Of a stretch of DNA of 47,529 nt, positions 35,865 to 46,947 are shown one piece after another. The translations under genes were made by a program, and so were the position numbers. The notes under the pieces are model-generated. The model did not search any database, was not told the origin of the DNA, and saw nothing but the letters and a program-made list of their open reading frames with translations. How positions within the stretch are numbered: the stretch's first letter is position 1; each line of letters begins with the position of its first letter. The stretch lies in assembly GCA_900767695.1 (NCBI GenBank), contig CAAGAC010000088.1, forward strand, positions 1 to 47,529, in the 5' to 3' direction. The DNA comes from an uncultured Succinivibrio sp. GTDB lineage: Bacteria > Pseudomonadota > Gammaproteobacteria > Enterobacterales > Succinivibrionaceae.

Positions 35865-36749
35865 ATGAAGCATTTGTTCCACGGTTCCATCGTCGCCCTC
35901 GTGACCCCGTTCAAGGACGGCAGGGTCGACGAGAAGGCCCTCGAGAAGATGGTCGACTGGCACGTTGAGAACGGCACCAGCGCCATCGTCCCCGCCGGCA
36001 CCACCGGCGAGTGCCCGACCCTCACCCACGAGGAGCACAAGCGCGTGGTCGAGATCGTCGTCAAGACCGCCGCCGGCAGGATCCCGGTGCTCGCAGGCGC
36101 CGGCTCCAATAACCCGGTCGAAGCCGTGGCCCTCTCCAAGGCCGCCGAGAAGCTCGGCGCCGACGGCCTCCTCGAGGTCGCGGGCTACTACAACCGCCCG
36201 AATCAGGACGGCCTCTACGCCCAGTTCAAGATGATCCACGACGAGACCAACATCCCGATCATCGTCTACAACGTCCCCGGCCGCGTGGTCGTCGACGTCA
36301 AGCCCCAGACCCTTGCCAAGCTCTCAAAGCTCCCGCGCATCGCAGGCATCAAGGACGCCACTGGCGACCTGGAGAGGCCCTGGCTTGAGCGCGGCCTCAT
36401 CAAGCGCGAGGACTTCACCTGGCTCTCGGGCAACGACTCGACCCAGGTCAGCTACAACGTCGCAGGCGGCGTGGGCTGCATCTCCGTCACCGCGAACATA
36501 GCGCCCAGGCAGGTCGCCGAGGTCCAGAGGCTCTGCGCCGAGGGCAAGTGGGAGGAGGCCCGCAAGGCCCAGGACAGGCTCATGACGCTGCACAAGCTCA
36601 TGTTCAAGGAGCCGTCCCCGGGTCCTGCGAAGTACGCAGCCTCCCTGCTCGGCCTGTGCACCGAGGAGTGCCGCCTCCCGATCCTGCCCATAAGCGACGG
36701 GCTGCGCGAGGAGATCAGGCAGGCGATGCAGGAAGCCGGACTCATCTGA
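35865..36749 (+). CDS. dapA: 4-hydroxy-tetrahydrodipicolinate synthase
   Basis: DapA condenses pyruvate and aspartate semialdehyde, the first step of the lysine and diaminopimelate branch. The 294-residue protein has Thr46 and Thr47 in PAGTTGE, Tyr135 in IVYNVPGR with Arg140, and the Schiff-base Lys163 in GIKDATGD, each two positions later than in E. coli. The start MKHLFHGSIVALVTPF fits the family. No good ribosome-binding site is free upstream; a hairpin ends six bases before the ATG. It begins a run of overlapping genes (dapA-trmB-amgK-murU-djlA). Confidence 0.96.
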   Translation: MKHLFHGSIVALVTPFKDGRVDEKALEKMVDWHVENGTSAIVPAGTTGECPTLTHEEHKRVVEIVVKTAAGRIPVLAGAGSNNPVEAVALSKAAEKLGADGLLEVAGYYNRPNQDGLYAQFKMIHDETNIPIIVYNVPGRVVVDVKPQTLAKLSKLPRIAGIKDATGDLERPWLERGLIKREDFTWLSGNDSTQVSYNVAGGVGCISVTANIAPRQVAEVQRLCAEGKWEEARKAQDRLMTLHKLMFKEPSPGPAKYAASLLGLCTEECRLPILPISDGLREEIRQAMQEAGLI

Positions 36750-37468
36750 TGGATTCCGCGCCCAAAGCACGCGAGCACAGCGTCACCTGCCCCGATGACC
36801 GCCATGTGAGGTCGTTCGTCATCAGGGCAGGGCGCATGACCGAGGCCCAGCAGCGCGCCATCGACGAGCTGGGTCCCAAGTACCTCATCGACGTCTCGGA
36901 TCTAAAGCCCATCGACGCCGCCGCGTCCTTCGGGCGCCAGGCGCCGCTGGTGCTGGAGATAGGCTTCGGCATGGGCGCGTCCTTCGTGCAGATGGCCAAG
37001 GAAGATCCCTCGTCGAACTTCCTTGGCATCGAGGTCCATCCCCCCGGGGTTGGCTCGTGCCTCAAGCTCATCGAGGAGAACGAGGTCAAGAACGCCAGGA
37101 TCATCTGGTTCGACGCCTTCGAGGTCCTGGGCAAGTGCATCAAGAAAGAGAGCATCGACGTGCTCCAGGTGTTCTTCCCCGATCCCTGGCCCAAGAAGCG
37201 CCACGTCAAGCGCCGTCTCATCAGCGACGGCTTCATCGCGATGGTGGCCCCGCTTCTAAAGCACGGGGCGCAGGTCCGCCTTGCAACCGACTGGGAGGAC
37301 TACGCCAACCAGATGCTCGATGTGATGACCCGCGCCGAGGGCTTCACCAACACCGCCCCGGACGGAACATTCGTCCCCAGGCCATCCTGGCGCCCGCTTA
37401 CCAAGTTCGAGCAGCGCGGCGAGAGGCTCGGGCACGGCGTCTGGGATCTCGTCTTCACCCGTGACTGA
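36749..37468 (+). CDS. trmB: tRNA (guanine-N7)-methyltransferase TrmB
   Basis: TrmB methylates G46 of tRNAs using SAM. The 239-residue product equals the E. coli length. The SAM site is LEIGFGMGASFVQMA, and the family motif FFPDPWPKKRHVKRRL holds the catalytic Asp. The C-terminus has WRPLTKFEQRGERLGHGVWDL. The ATG at 36749 shares one base with the dapA stop (TGATG), pointing to coupling; the much longer open frame from 36548 is an overlap with dapA. Confidence 0.96.
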   Translation: MDSAPKAREHSVTCPDDRHVRSFVIRAGRMTEAQQRAIDELGPKYLIDVSDLKPIDAAASFGRQAPLVLEIGFGMGASFVQMAKEDPSSNFLGIEVHPPGVGSCLKLIEENEVKNARIIWFDAFEVLGKCIKKESIDVLQVFFPDPWPKKRHVKRRLISDGFIAMVAPLLKHGAQVRLATDWEDYANQMLDVMTRAEGFTNTAPDGTFVPRPSWRPLTKFEQRGERLGHGVWDLVFTRD

Positions 37469-38420
37469 CCGCACTAGTCTTTTAAGGGGCTTTGCAAACT
37501 CCTGCGGCATCGCCCCCGATGCGCTCTCGCCATTAGGCGGTGACGCGAGCTTCCGGCGCTATTTCCGCGCCGGGGGCCTCATCATCGCAGACTCCCCTCC
37601 CGACACCCAGAAGAACCGCGAGTTCCTCGCCATAGACCAGGCGCTAGGCGCGCGCGGGATCCGCGTGCCCAAGATCCTCAAGGCTGATCTCGACCACGGG
37701 TTCTTTTTAGAGGAGGATCTGGGCGACACCTCGTTTGCCAAGGCCGCCGTGGCAGGCGACGCTCCCGCGCTCTACCGCAGGGCAGTCGATCTCGCAGCAG
37801 ATCTCGCAGCATCAAAAATCCCCAGTCTCCCGCCCTTTGACGACGACTTCGTGGCGCTCGAGTTTGGGATCTTCACGAAGTGGTGGCTTGAGGAGCGCCA
37901 TGGGATCAAGGTTTCAGATAAGGAGCAGGCGCTGCTTGACGCGACGCTAAGCCTCTTCAAGCGGATCTGCGCCTCCCAGCCCATGGTGCCGATGCACCGC
38001 GACTTCCACAGCCGCAACATCATGGTGAAGGATGACGAGCTCTGCCTCATCGACTTCCAGGACATGGTGGAGGGGCCGCTGTGCTACGACAGCGCCTCGC
38101 TCATCTTCGACTGCTACGTGAGGCTTGATGACGCGCTGGCCTTAGAGCTCATGCGCCGCGCCTGGTCGGATGCCTGCGCGCGCGGGCTGACCTCAGCCTC
38201 CTTTGAGGACTACCGCCGCGCGCTCATCGGCACCTCGCTCCAGCGCCATGTGAAGGTGCTCGGGATCTTCTCGCGCCTGCACCTGCGCGACGGCAAGGAC
38301 GGCTACCTCAAGGATCTGCCCCGGGTGCTTGGCTACTGCATAAGCGAGTCAAGAGAGCTCGGACTTTCGGATTTCGCGGCGTTCCTTGCGCGCTGCGCGG
38401 AGGCTCCATGCGCGCGATGA
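37461..38420 (+). CDS. amgK: AmgK, anomeric N-acetylmuramate/N-acetylglucosamine kinase
   Basis: AmgK phosphorylates MurNAc at carbon 1 in the peptidoglycan recycling route known from Pseudomonas that bypasses de novo UDP-MurNAc synthesis. The 319-residue product belongs to the aminoglycoside phosphotransferase fold: GGDASFRRYFR near the N-terminus, catalytic MHRDFHSRNIMV and metal-binding LIDFQDM. The next gene is murU, the partner step, and then djlA, the same order as in Pseudomonas, where lptD precedes. The GTG start overlaps trmB by eight bases. Confidence 0.88.
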   Translation: MTDRTSLLRGFANSCGIAPDALSPLGGDASFRRYFRAGGLIIADSPPDTQKNREFLAIDQALGARGIRVPKILKADLDHGFFLEEDLGDTSFAKAAVAGDAPALYRRAVDLAADLAASKIPSLPPFDDDFVALEFGIFTKWWLEERHGIKVSDKEQALLDATLSLFKRICASQPMVPMHRDFHSRNIMVKDDELCLIDFQDMVEGPLCYDSASLIFDCYVRLDDALALELMRRAWSDACARGLTSASFEDYRRALIGTSLQRHVKVLGIFSRLHLRDGKDGYLKDLPRVLGYCISESRELGLSDFAAFLARCAEAPCAR

Positions 38421-39091
38421 TCCTCGCGGCAGGGCGCGGCGAGAGGCTGCGCCCCATCACCGACACCATCCCCAAGCCCATGGTCGAGGTCGGCGGCAGG
38501 CCGCTCATCCTCTGGCACGTCATGAGGCTCAAGGCAGCCGGGATAGGCCAGATCATCGTCAACTCGGCCTGGCTTCATGAAAAGATTGAGTCCTATCTGG
38601 GCGACGGGTCGCGCTTTGGAGTGGAGATCGCCCACAGCGTCGAGGGCCCCGGCGGGCTTGAGACGGCTGGCGGGATAGTGAAGGCTCTGCCCTTCTTCGA
38701 GGGCAAGCCCTTTCTTGTCGTCAACGGCGACACCTTCATAGACTGCGACTATGCGCAGTTCATGCGCGAGATCCCGGAACCCGGGCGCGCGCGGATCTTC
38801 CTGACTGCCAACCCGCCGCACCACCCCGAGGGCGACTACGCCATCGAGGACGGCAAGGCCGTGAGGGGAGGGCGGGGCGCGCTCACCTTCACCGGGGCGG
38901 CGCTGTACACCCCCGAGGTTTTTGCCGGGATGGAAGCTGCGAGGATGCCGCTGCGCCCGGTTTTTGATAGGCTTGCCGGAAGCGGCCTCCTGCTTGCCTC
39001 GAGGATCGAGGGCAGGTGGTTTGACTGCGGAACCGTGGAAAGGCTCCGCGAGGCCAATGAGTACATTGAATCCAAAGGAGCTTTAGCATGA
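38408..39091 (+). CDS. murU: MurU, MurNAc-1-phosphate uridylyltransferase
   Basis: MurU turns MurNAc-1-P and UTP into UDP-MurNAc, the second step of the AmgK-MurU recycling pathway, which confers intrinsic tolerance to fosfomycin in some bacteria. The 227-residue product has the nucleotidyltransferase signature LAAGRGERLRPITDTIPKPM and the metal site NGDTFIDCD. GGAGG lies four bases before the ATG at 38408; the gene overlaps amgK by 13 bases and djlA by four. Confidence 0.92.
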   Translation: MRAMILAAGRGERLRPITDTIPKPMVEVGGRPLILWHVMRLKAAGIGQIIVNSAWLHEKIESYLGDGSRFGVEIAHSVEGPGGLETAGGIVKALPFFEGKPFLVVNGDTFIDCDYAQFMREIPEPGRARIFLTANPPHHPEGDYAIEDGKAVRGGRGALTFTGAALYTPEVFAGMEAARMPLRPVFDRLAGSGLLLASRIEGRWFDCGTVERLREANEYIESKGALA

Positions 39092-40005
39092 GCTGGACCG
39101 GAAGGATCTGCGGCGCAATCATAGGGCTGTTCGTGCCGATCCCGCTTGGCGGGCTTCTCGGCTTCATCCTGGGCTGGTACCTCGTGGACCGCCCGCGCAA
39201 CAACGCCATCAGATCGGCGCGCGCGGCCTCGGGCGCCTTCGCGGGCGGCTACAACACCGCGCTCATCGAGAGCACGCTGGCGCTCCTGGGCTACGTCGCC
39301 CGCGGCGACGGCGCCATCAAGCGCGAGCAGATCCAGGTCGCCGAGTCCTGCATGAACGCCTTCCAGCTCCAGGGCCAGGCGCGCCAGGCCGGCATCGCCG
39401 CCTTCAACCGCGGCAAGTCCGACGGGTTCGATCTGGAGGCTGAGGCGCAGGCGATAACGCGCGCCTCGCTCAACAACATCACCGCCGTCTCGCTGGTGCT
39501 CGAGCTCGTCGTCCACATGGCGCTTGCCGACGCGAGGATCTCGCGCGGCGAGGAGGAGCGCCTCTACCGCGTGGCCGCGGCGCTGGGCGTCTCGCGCTCG
39601 GACATGGAGACCCTGATCAGGATGCGCTACACGGAGATGAACTTCCGCCGCGCGTACTCCTCTGGAAGGGAGCAGGAGTACTCCTACTCCCAGGACTCCT
39701 CGCAGGGCTACTCGGACGGCTACTCCTCGCAGGACGATCAGTCCTCCTACTCGGGATCTGACGACTCGTCGGACTCCTATGGGGGATCGAGCTCGCAGGA
39801 CAAGGTGGCCTACGCCTACCAGGTGCTCGGGGTGAGCCCTAGCGACAAGTGGGTCGACATCAAGAGGGCCTACCACAAGCTCATGCACAAGTACCACCCG
39901 GACACGCTCAAGGCCCAGGGACTGCCGCCTGACGCCTACCAGGACAAGGCCCGCGACATCAACGCGGCCTACGAGGTGCTAAAGGAGGCCCGGGGCGAGA
40001 AGTGA
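39088..40005 (+). CDS. djlA: DjlA, membrane-anchored J-domain co-chaperone
   Basis: DjlA is an inner-membrane DnaJ-like protein that stimulates DnaK and affects envelope stress signalling. The 305-residue product has one N-terminal membrane segment with glycines (IIGLFVPIPLGGLLGFILGWYL), a TerB-like helical domain to about residue 190, a low-complexity linker rich in Ser, Tyr, Gln and Asp (about 191-242), and a C-terminal J-domain with HPD in KYHPDT. It starts in a four-base overlap with murU. Its 3' end overlaps that of rluA, convergent, by 27 bases; djlA and rluA are also neighbours in E. coli. Confidence 0.93.
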   Translation: MSWTGRICGAIIGLFVPIPLGGLLGFILGWYLVDRPRNNAIRSARAASGAFAGGYNTALIESTLALLGYVARGDGAIKREQIQVAESCMNAFQLQGQARQAGIAAFNRGKSDGFDLEAEAQAITRASLNNITAVSLVLELVVHMALADARISRGEEERLYRVAAALGVSRSDMETLIRMRYTEMNFRRAYSSGREQEYSYSQDSSQGYSDGYSSQDDQSSYSGSDDSSDSYGGSSSQDKVAYAYQVLGVSPSDKWVDIKRAYHKLMHKYHPDTLKAQGLPPDAYQDKARDINAAYEVLKEARGEK

Positions 40006-40725
40006 TCCCATGATCCCTGGATCGGGAACCTCCCCGAGCTCCTGTGCAAAATCCGGCAGCGACCTGAAGGCCTGCTGGATTTTTTCTGCAGGGTGCGCGA
40101 ACTCGAGGAAGGAGGCGTGCAGCAGGAGCCTTGGCGCGGCCGAGGCCGCCTCGGGATGGGCGTAGAAGCGATCGCCGAGGATGGGATGGCCCTTGAGGGC
40201 CATGTGCACCCGAAGCTGGTGGGATCTGCCTGTGACGGGCTCTAGCGCCACGAGCGTGCGGCCGTCCTTCTGGAGCAGCGGCAGGTAGAGCGTCACCGCG
40301 CGCTTGCCCAGGGCGTGATCGACCATTTGGCGCGGGCGGTTCTCCCAGTCGCAGCGAAGCGGCGCGTCGATAGCGCCTCCCTCGTCGATCTCCCCGTCCA
40401 CCCAGGCAAGATAGAGCTTGCGCACGCTGCGCTCCTGGAACTGGCGCCCAAGCGCGGATGCCGCCTCGTGGTTCAGGGCGATGACGAGGATCCCCGAGGT
40501 GTCCATGTCGAGGCGGTGCACCGCCTGGGCTTCGGGGCTTTCAAGCCGCACCCGGTACAGCGCGCTGTCCTGGTTCTCAATGGCGCGCCCTGGCACGCTC
40601 AGAAGGCCCGAGGGCTTGACCACCACGGCGACATGGGCGTCGCGGTGCAGCTCGACGCAGGGATCCTCCGGGGGCCTGTAAGCAAAATCCCGCCTTGCGG
40701 CGGGATTTTCCAATGAGTGGCTCAA
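39979..40725 (-). CDS. rluA: Dual-specificity pseudouridine synthase RluA (23S rRNA U746 / tRNA U32)
   Basis: RluA makes pseudouridine at 23S U746 and at position 32 of several tRNAs. The N-terminal RPPEDPC.., then VVVKPSGLLSVPGR, the catalytic HRLDMDTSG (Asp73), CDWENRPRQ, TGRSHQLRVHM and LGDRFYAHPEA follow E. coli RluA closely. The likely start is TTG 40725, one base after the bamD stop, with GGGGAAG four bases upstream; a TTG at 40713 is an alternative. No ATG or GTG is available before the conserved region. A perfect terminator-like hairpin lies within the first codons. The C-terminal 30 residues extend past the E. coli end. Confidence 0.9.
   Translation of the reverse strand: MSHSLENPAARRDFAYRPPEDPCVELHRDAHVAVVVKPSGLLSVPGRAIENQDSALYRVRLESPEAQAVHRLDMDTSGILVIALNHEAASALGRQFQERSVRKLYLAWVDGEIDEGGAIDAPLRCDWENRPRQMVDHALGKRAVTLYLPLLQKDGRTLVALEPVTGRSHQLRVHMALKGHPILGDRFYAHPEAASAAPRLLLHASFLEFAHPAEKIQQAFRSLPDFAQELGEVPDPGIMGSLLAPGLL
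40684..40709 (-). terminator. Perfect 11-bp hairpin within the first codons of rluA
   Basis: AAAATCCCGCC (40684-40694), loop TTGC, GGCGGGATTTT (40699-40709). With A/T flanks on both arms it resembles a two-way terminator. On the minus strand it lies 18 bp after the bamD stop but inside the rluA frame, so it may attenuate rluA. Confidence 0.65.
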
Positions 40726-40726
40726 G

Positions 40727-41476
40727 TCACTTCCCCGAGGATGAGGCGATGACCTTGCGGGCGTTCTCCGCCGGAACCTTGAGGCCGAGCTTGTCGTAGT
40801 CGGTCGCCATCAGCTCCATCGCCTGATCGATGTAGGCGGTGTCGCGGTAGGAGTAGAGGATCGACTGGCAGTGCCTTGCCGACGAGAGGTAGGCGCCGCG
40901 GTCGTAGTAGTACTTGGCGATCATGTACTCGCGCTCGGCCAGCTCGTTCTTCATGTAGATGATGCGCTGCCTGGCGTCGTGGACGTACGGGCTGTTGGGA
41001 TAGGTCTTGATGAAGTCGCTGAAGGTCTTGATGGCGTCGTAGTACTCGGTCGGATCCTTCTGCGAGCGGTCGAGGTGCATGAACTCCTGGAAGAGGTTGC
41101 CGCGCTTCTGCATCGCCACGAGGCCTTTCATGTAGGCGACGTAGTCGCTGTAGATGGAGGTCGGGTTGATGCGCTGGTAGCGCTCGACGGCGGCCGCCGC
41201 CAGATCGGTAGAGCGGGTCTTGTAGTAGACGTAGATGAGGTCGAGCTGGACCTGATCGGTGTACTCGCCGAACGGATAGCGCGTGTCGAGGGCCTCGAGG
41301 TAGTCCTTGGCCTTGGAGAAGTTGCTGCTGGCCATCGCCGACTTGGCGGTCGAGTAGAGGGCGGCGGCGGAGAGCTCCGGCACCTTGTCCTTGTTGCCGC
41401 TGTTGCTGTCCGAGCCGCAGCCCGTGAGCGCCACTGCGGCCGCAAGCGCCGCAGCCGCGGCTAATTTCCTGAGCAT
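40727..41476 (-). CDS. bamD: BamD, outer-membrane protein assembly lipoprotein
   Basis: BamD is an essential lipoprotein of the BAM complex that inserts beta-barrel proteins into the outer membrane. The 249-residue product has a signal peptide ending in the lipobox LTGC (Cys20), then TPR-like helical repeats (ALYSTAKSAMASSNFSKAKDYLEALDTRYPFGEY, SDFIKTYPNSPYVHDA). The ATG at 41476 has GGAGG five bases upstream on the minus strand; the open frame extends four codons further without need. It diverges from rluD as in E. coli. Confidence 0.95.
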   Translation of the reverse strand: MLRKLAAAAALAAAVALTGCGSDSNSGNKDKVPELSAAALYSTAKSAMASSNFSKAKDYLEALDTRYPFGEYTDQVQLDLIYVYYKTRSTDLAAAAVERYQRINPTSIYSDYVAYMKGLVAMQKRGNLFQEFMHLDRSQKDPTEYYDAIKTFSDFIKTYPNSPYVHDARQRIIYMKNELAEREYMIAKYYYDRGAYLSSARHCQSILYSYRDTAYIDQAMELMATDYDKLGLKVPAENARKVIASSSGK

Positions 41477-41656
41477 CGATACCTCCACAGCCCGTGGGCG
41501 TCGCCATCAAACAAGCCAGCAGTCCCGCGGCGCATAAAAAAGGCGCCTGCGGTCCCGACTGGTCATTATAGCCTAACACCGCGCGGCCAAAATCCCGTGG
41601 CGCGGCCGCGTGATGTTAAACTGCCTGCAACCGGGCGCGGCCCATGGAGGAATGAA

Positions 41657-42637
41657 TTGGAAAACACAGTGGAACTTGAGATCCCAGACGATCTCCACGG
41701 CAAGCGCGCCGACGCGGCGATCTCGAAGCTCGTGCCCGACGTCTCGCGCTCGGCCATCGCCGAGGCAATCGCCGCAGGCCATGTCCTCGCCGATGGAAAG
41801 GTGGTGGGCAAGCCCAGCCAGAAGGTCGCCGCCGGTCAGAAGATCGCCATGACCATCGAGGACGAGGGCGTGCCCGAGGCCAGGCCCCAGGACATCCCGC
41901 TCGACGTCATCTACGAGGACTCCGATCTCGCGGTCATCAACAAGCCCGCGGGGCTTGTGGTGCACCCGGGCGCCGGCGTCCCCGACGGCACGCTGATGAA
42001 CGGGCTGCTCTTCCGCTATCCCCAGGCTAAGGATCTGCCGCGCGCGGGCATCGTCCACCGCATCGACAAGGACACCTCGGGGCTCATGGTCGTGGCGCTC
42101 AGCGCCAAGGCCCACTTCCGCCTGACCAAGGCCATCGCCAAGCATCGCGTGGTGCGCGAGTACGAGGCCATCGCCTGCGGGCTCATCACGGCAGGCGGCA
42201 CCATCGAGGGCGAGATCGGGCGCGATCCGAACAACCGCACCCGCATGGCCGTGGTGCCAGACGGCATGGGCCGCGAGGCGGTGACGCACTACCGCGTGAT
42301 GGAGCGCTTCCGCGACCACACCCTCATCATGGTGCGCCTTGAGACCGGCAGGACCCACCAGATCCGAGTCCACATGGCAAGCATCGGCCACCCGCTCCTG
42401 GGCGATCCGGTGTACGGCTATGGCCTTAGGCTCATGAAGGGCGCCTCGGACGATTTCACCGCGGCGCTGCGCGCCTTCCGCCGCCAGGCCCTGCACGCTG
42501 CAAGGCTGAGCTTTGACCATCCGATCACGGGCGAGGCGATGGACTTCTCCGCGCCGCTGCCAGGCGACATGCTCGCGCTCATCGAGGCGCTGAGAAAGGA
42601 TCGCGAGGAGCACGCGGATGAAGAGCCTGCCTTTTGA
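41657..42637 (+). CDS. rluD: 23S rRNA pseudouridine(1911/1915/1917) synthase RluD
   Basis: RluD modifies helix 69 of 23S rRNA, which matters for subunit assembly and termination. The product is 326 residues from TTG 41657, exactly the E. coli length. An S4 RNA-binding domain covers about residues 12-65, and the catalytic motif is HRIDKDTSG with Asp137. The TTG start is backed by GGAGG six bases upstream and the correct N-terminus (ENTVELEIPDDLHGKRADAA); the longer frame from 41597 has no support. It overlaps pgeF by 20 bases. Confidence 0.96.
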   Translation: MENTVELEIPDDLHGKRADAAISKLVPDVSRSAIAEAIAAGHVLADGKVVGKPSQKVAAGQKIAMTIEDEGVPEARPQDIPLDVIYEDSDLAVINKPAGLVVHPGAGVPDGTLMNGLLFRYPQAKDLPRAGIVHRIDKDTSGLMVVALSAKAHFRLTKAIAKHRVVREYEAIACGLITAGGTIEGEIGRDPNNRTRMAVVPDGMGREAVTHYRVMERFRDHTLIMVRLETGRTHQIRVHMASIGHPLLGDPVYGYGLRLMKGASDDFTAALRAFRRQALHAARLSFDHPITGEAMDFSAPLPGDMLALIEALRKDREEHADEEPAF

Positions 42638-43373
42638 GGAGATCCCCTCGCTCGCGCCATGCCTGGCGGGATTCACCGGCAGGCAGGGCGGGGTGTCGGA
42701 TGGCAGCTATGGCACGCTCAACCTCGGCTCCAACACCGATGACTCCATGGAGAAGGTGCGCGGGAACCGCGCCATCCTCGAAAGGGCCGCGGGACGGCGC
42801 ATCGTCTACATGCGCCAGGTGCACGGCTCCAAGGTGCTTCCCGCGAGCAGGACAACTCCCGATGGGATGGAGTGCGACGCGCTCGTGACAAGCGATCCTT
42901 CAATTGCAGTCGCGGTGCTCACCGCCGACTGCCTGCCCCTTCTGCTCTCCTGCGACGGCGGGCATGTCTGCGCCGCCGTGCACTGCGGCTGGCGCGGCGC
43001 GGTGGCGGGGATCGCCGCCAGGACCGTGGAGGCCATGCGCTCGATTGCAGGAAATGATGCCGGGTTCAAGGCTTTCATCGGCCCCTGCATCAGGCAGGAG
43101 AGCTTCGAGGTGGGGCCCGAGGTCCTTGAGGCGGCGTTATCTAGTCTTGGCAATTCAGACGAGGTCAGGGGGTGTTTTGCGCCTGGGCGCGATGACCGGC
43201 TCATGTGCTCCATCCCTGATCTCGTGATGCTCTCGCTCAGGCAGGCCGGGGTGGATCCTTCCTGCATCGCCGACTGCCGCATCGACACCTACAGGGAGCG
43301 CGCCACGCGCTACTCCTGGAGGGTGAGCCGCGACACCGGGCGCGAGGCCTGCTTCATCGGGCCTGCCGCCTGA
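42618..43373 (+). CDS. pgeF: PgeF (YfiH), peptidoglycan editing factor
   Basis: PgeF is a multicopper-polyphenol-oxidase-fold protein that in E. coli keeps L-Ser out of the peptidoglycan peptide. The 251-residue product has FTGRQGGVS near the N-terminus, the metal-site motifs RQVHGS, LTADCLPLLL, HCGWRG, and a C-terminal CRIDTY. Its start lies 20 bases inside rluD, and rluD-pgeF-clpB is a conserved gammaproteobacterial order. A GCCGCC-TGA-GGCGGC hairpin holds its stop codon in the loop. Confidence 0.93.
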   Translation: MKSLPFEEIPSLAPCLAGFTGRQGGVSDGSYGTLNLGSNTDDSMEKVRGNRAILERAAGRRIVYMRQVHGSKVLPASRTTPDGMECDALVTSDPSIAVAVLTADCLPLLLSCDGGHVCAAVHCGWRGAVAGIAARTVEAMRSIAGNDAGFKAFIGPCIRQESFEVGPEVLEAALSSLGNSDEVRGCFAPGRDDRLMCSIPDLVMLSLRQAGVDPSCIADCRIDTYRERATRYSWRVSRDTGREACFIGPAA

Positions 43374-43379
43374 GGCGGC
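43365..43379 (+). terminator. Hairpin at the pgeF stop codon, possible terminator
   Basis: GCCGCC (43365-43370) and GGCGGC (43374-43379) enclose the TGA stop in a 3-nt loop; a CTTCCTTCT tail follows. It is short, so termination here is uncertain. Confidence 0.35.
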
Positions 43380-43581
43380 CTTCCTTCTAAAAGACGCCAT
43401 CCTCTCCTTGGCGCCTTGCAGGGATCTGCGCAGGGGCGTCACGCTCTCATTTCCCCATGCGCCAATGGGCGCGATCAGGACGCGCCAGGGCGCGCGCGGG
43501 CGCCCTCTCCTTTCTTTCAAGCCCTGCGCGGGGCCGTGCCCCGCGCCGCGCGGCATCGCCGCGCGACTGCCTTACTGATTT

Positions 43582-43604
43582 TTCCGCGCGCGGAAGGCTT
43601 TTTT
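43582..43604 (+). terminator. Palindrome with T-run upstream of clpB
   Basis: TTCCGCGCGCGGAA (43582-43595) is a perfect palindrome, followed by GGC and TTTTTT. It resembles an intrinsic terminator that would insulate clpB from pgeF. Another stem, GCGCGGC/GCCGCGC (43548-43554 and 43558-43564), lies just before it. The 350-bp gap 43374-43723 holds no gene I can support. Confidence 0.5.
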
Positions 43605-43621
43605 CCGATCCTCGGACACGC

Positions 43622-43650
43622 CTTTAAAACCGTGCCGCCCGCCCCCATAT
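43622..43650 (+). promoter_or_regulatory. Sigma-32 (heat-shock) promoter of clpB
   Basis: CTTTAAA (43622-43628), a 14-bp spacer, and CCCCATAT (43643-43650). The E. coli sigma-32 consensus is CTTGAAA then CCCCATNT, so the -35 has six of seven matches and the -10 is perfect. Transcription should start about 67 bp before the clpB ATG. Confidence 0.8.
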
Positions 43651-43723
43651 AGTTATCAGCAAAGCGCTAAGCTTCAAAAAGAAATTCCAATTCAGAACAC
43701 ACAATCCACATCGGAGGCATTGA

Positions 43724-46354
<2,631 letters not shown>

Positions 46355-46373
46355 TCTCCTGACAGAGAGAAGC

Positions 46374-46411
46374 AAGGCGGGGCTGCGCGAAGGCGCGGCC
46401 CCGCCTTTTTT
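46374..46411 (+). terminator. Strong intrinsic terminator after clpB
   Basis: AAGGCGGGGC-TGCGC (46374-46388), loop GAAG, GCGCG-GCCCCGCCTT (46393-46407) with one G-T pair, then a T-run to 46411. Confidence 0.92.
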
Positions 46412-46947
46412 GACTTCGAAGCCACATCAAGCGCCATCACATACAGCCACATACAGCGCTGAGCGTAAGCCTCGTTTGTCTTGTTGAGGAAGACCATGTT
46501 CGTGTGCTGGTGCTCTGCCATGCATGAGCGGGCGCGCGAGGCGTCCCTGGTTAGCATCGCCTCAAACAGATCGTTGTGGAAGGTTTCGGAGAGCCCGTAG
46601 AGCTCGTGGTCGCTGCTGGCGACAAGGTACGAGATCCCGAAGAACAAGGTCGAGAAGAGCTGGCTCATCAGGAAGTCGTTTTTGGCGCAGAGCGCTATTT
46701 GAAGGTGGAACTTGGCGTCGACCTTCGAGTGGTCGTGGCCCTTTTCTCCCCTGTAGCCGATGTTGCAGTCGAAGCTGTTGCCTCTTGGGTACCCGCCGAT
46801 GCTGGCCTCAGGGAAAAGAATGATCCTTGCCCCCTTTGACGCGGCTTCGGTCGCGTACTTGTCGATCTTCTTGAGCATGTCCGGCTTGGGGCACGGGCTG
46901 ACCTGGCAGACTGAGGCTTTGAACTTTTTTGTGATTTCCATTTCCAT

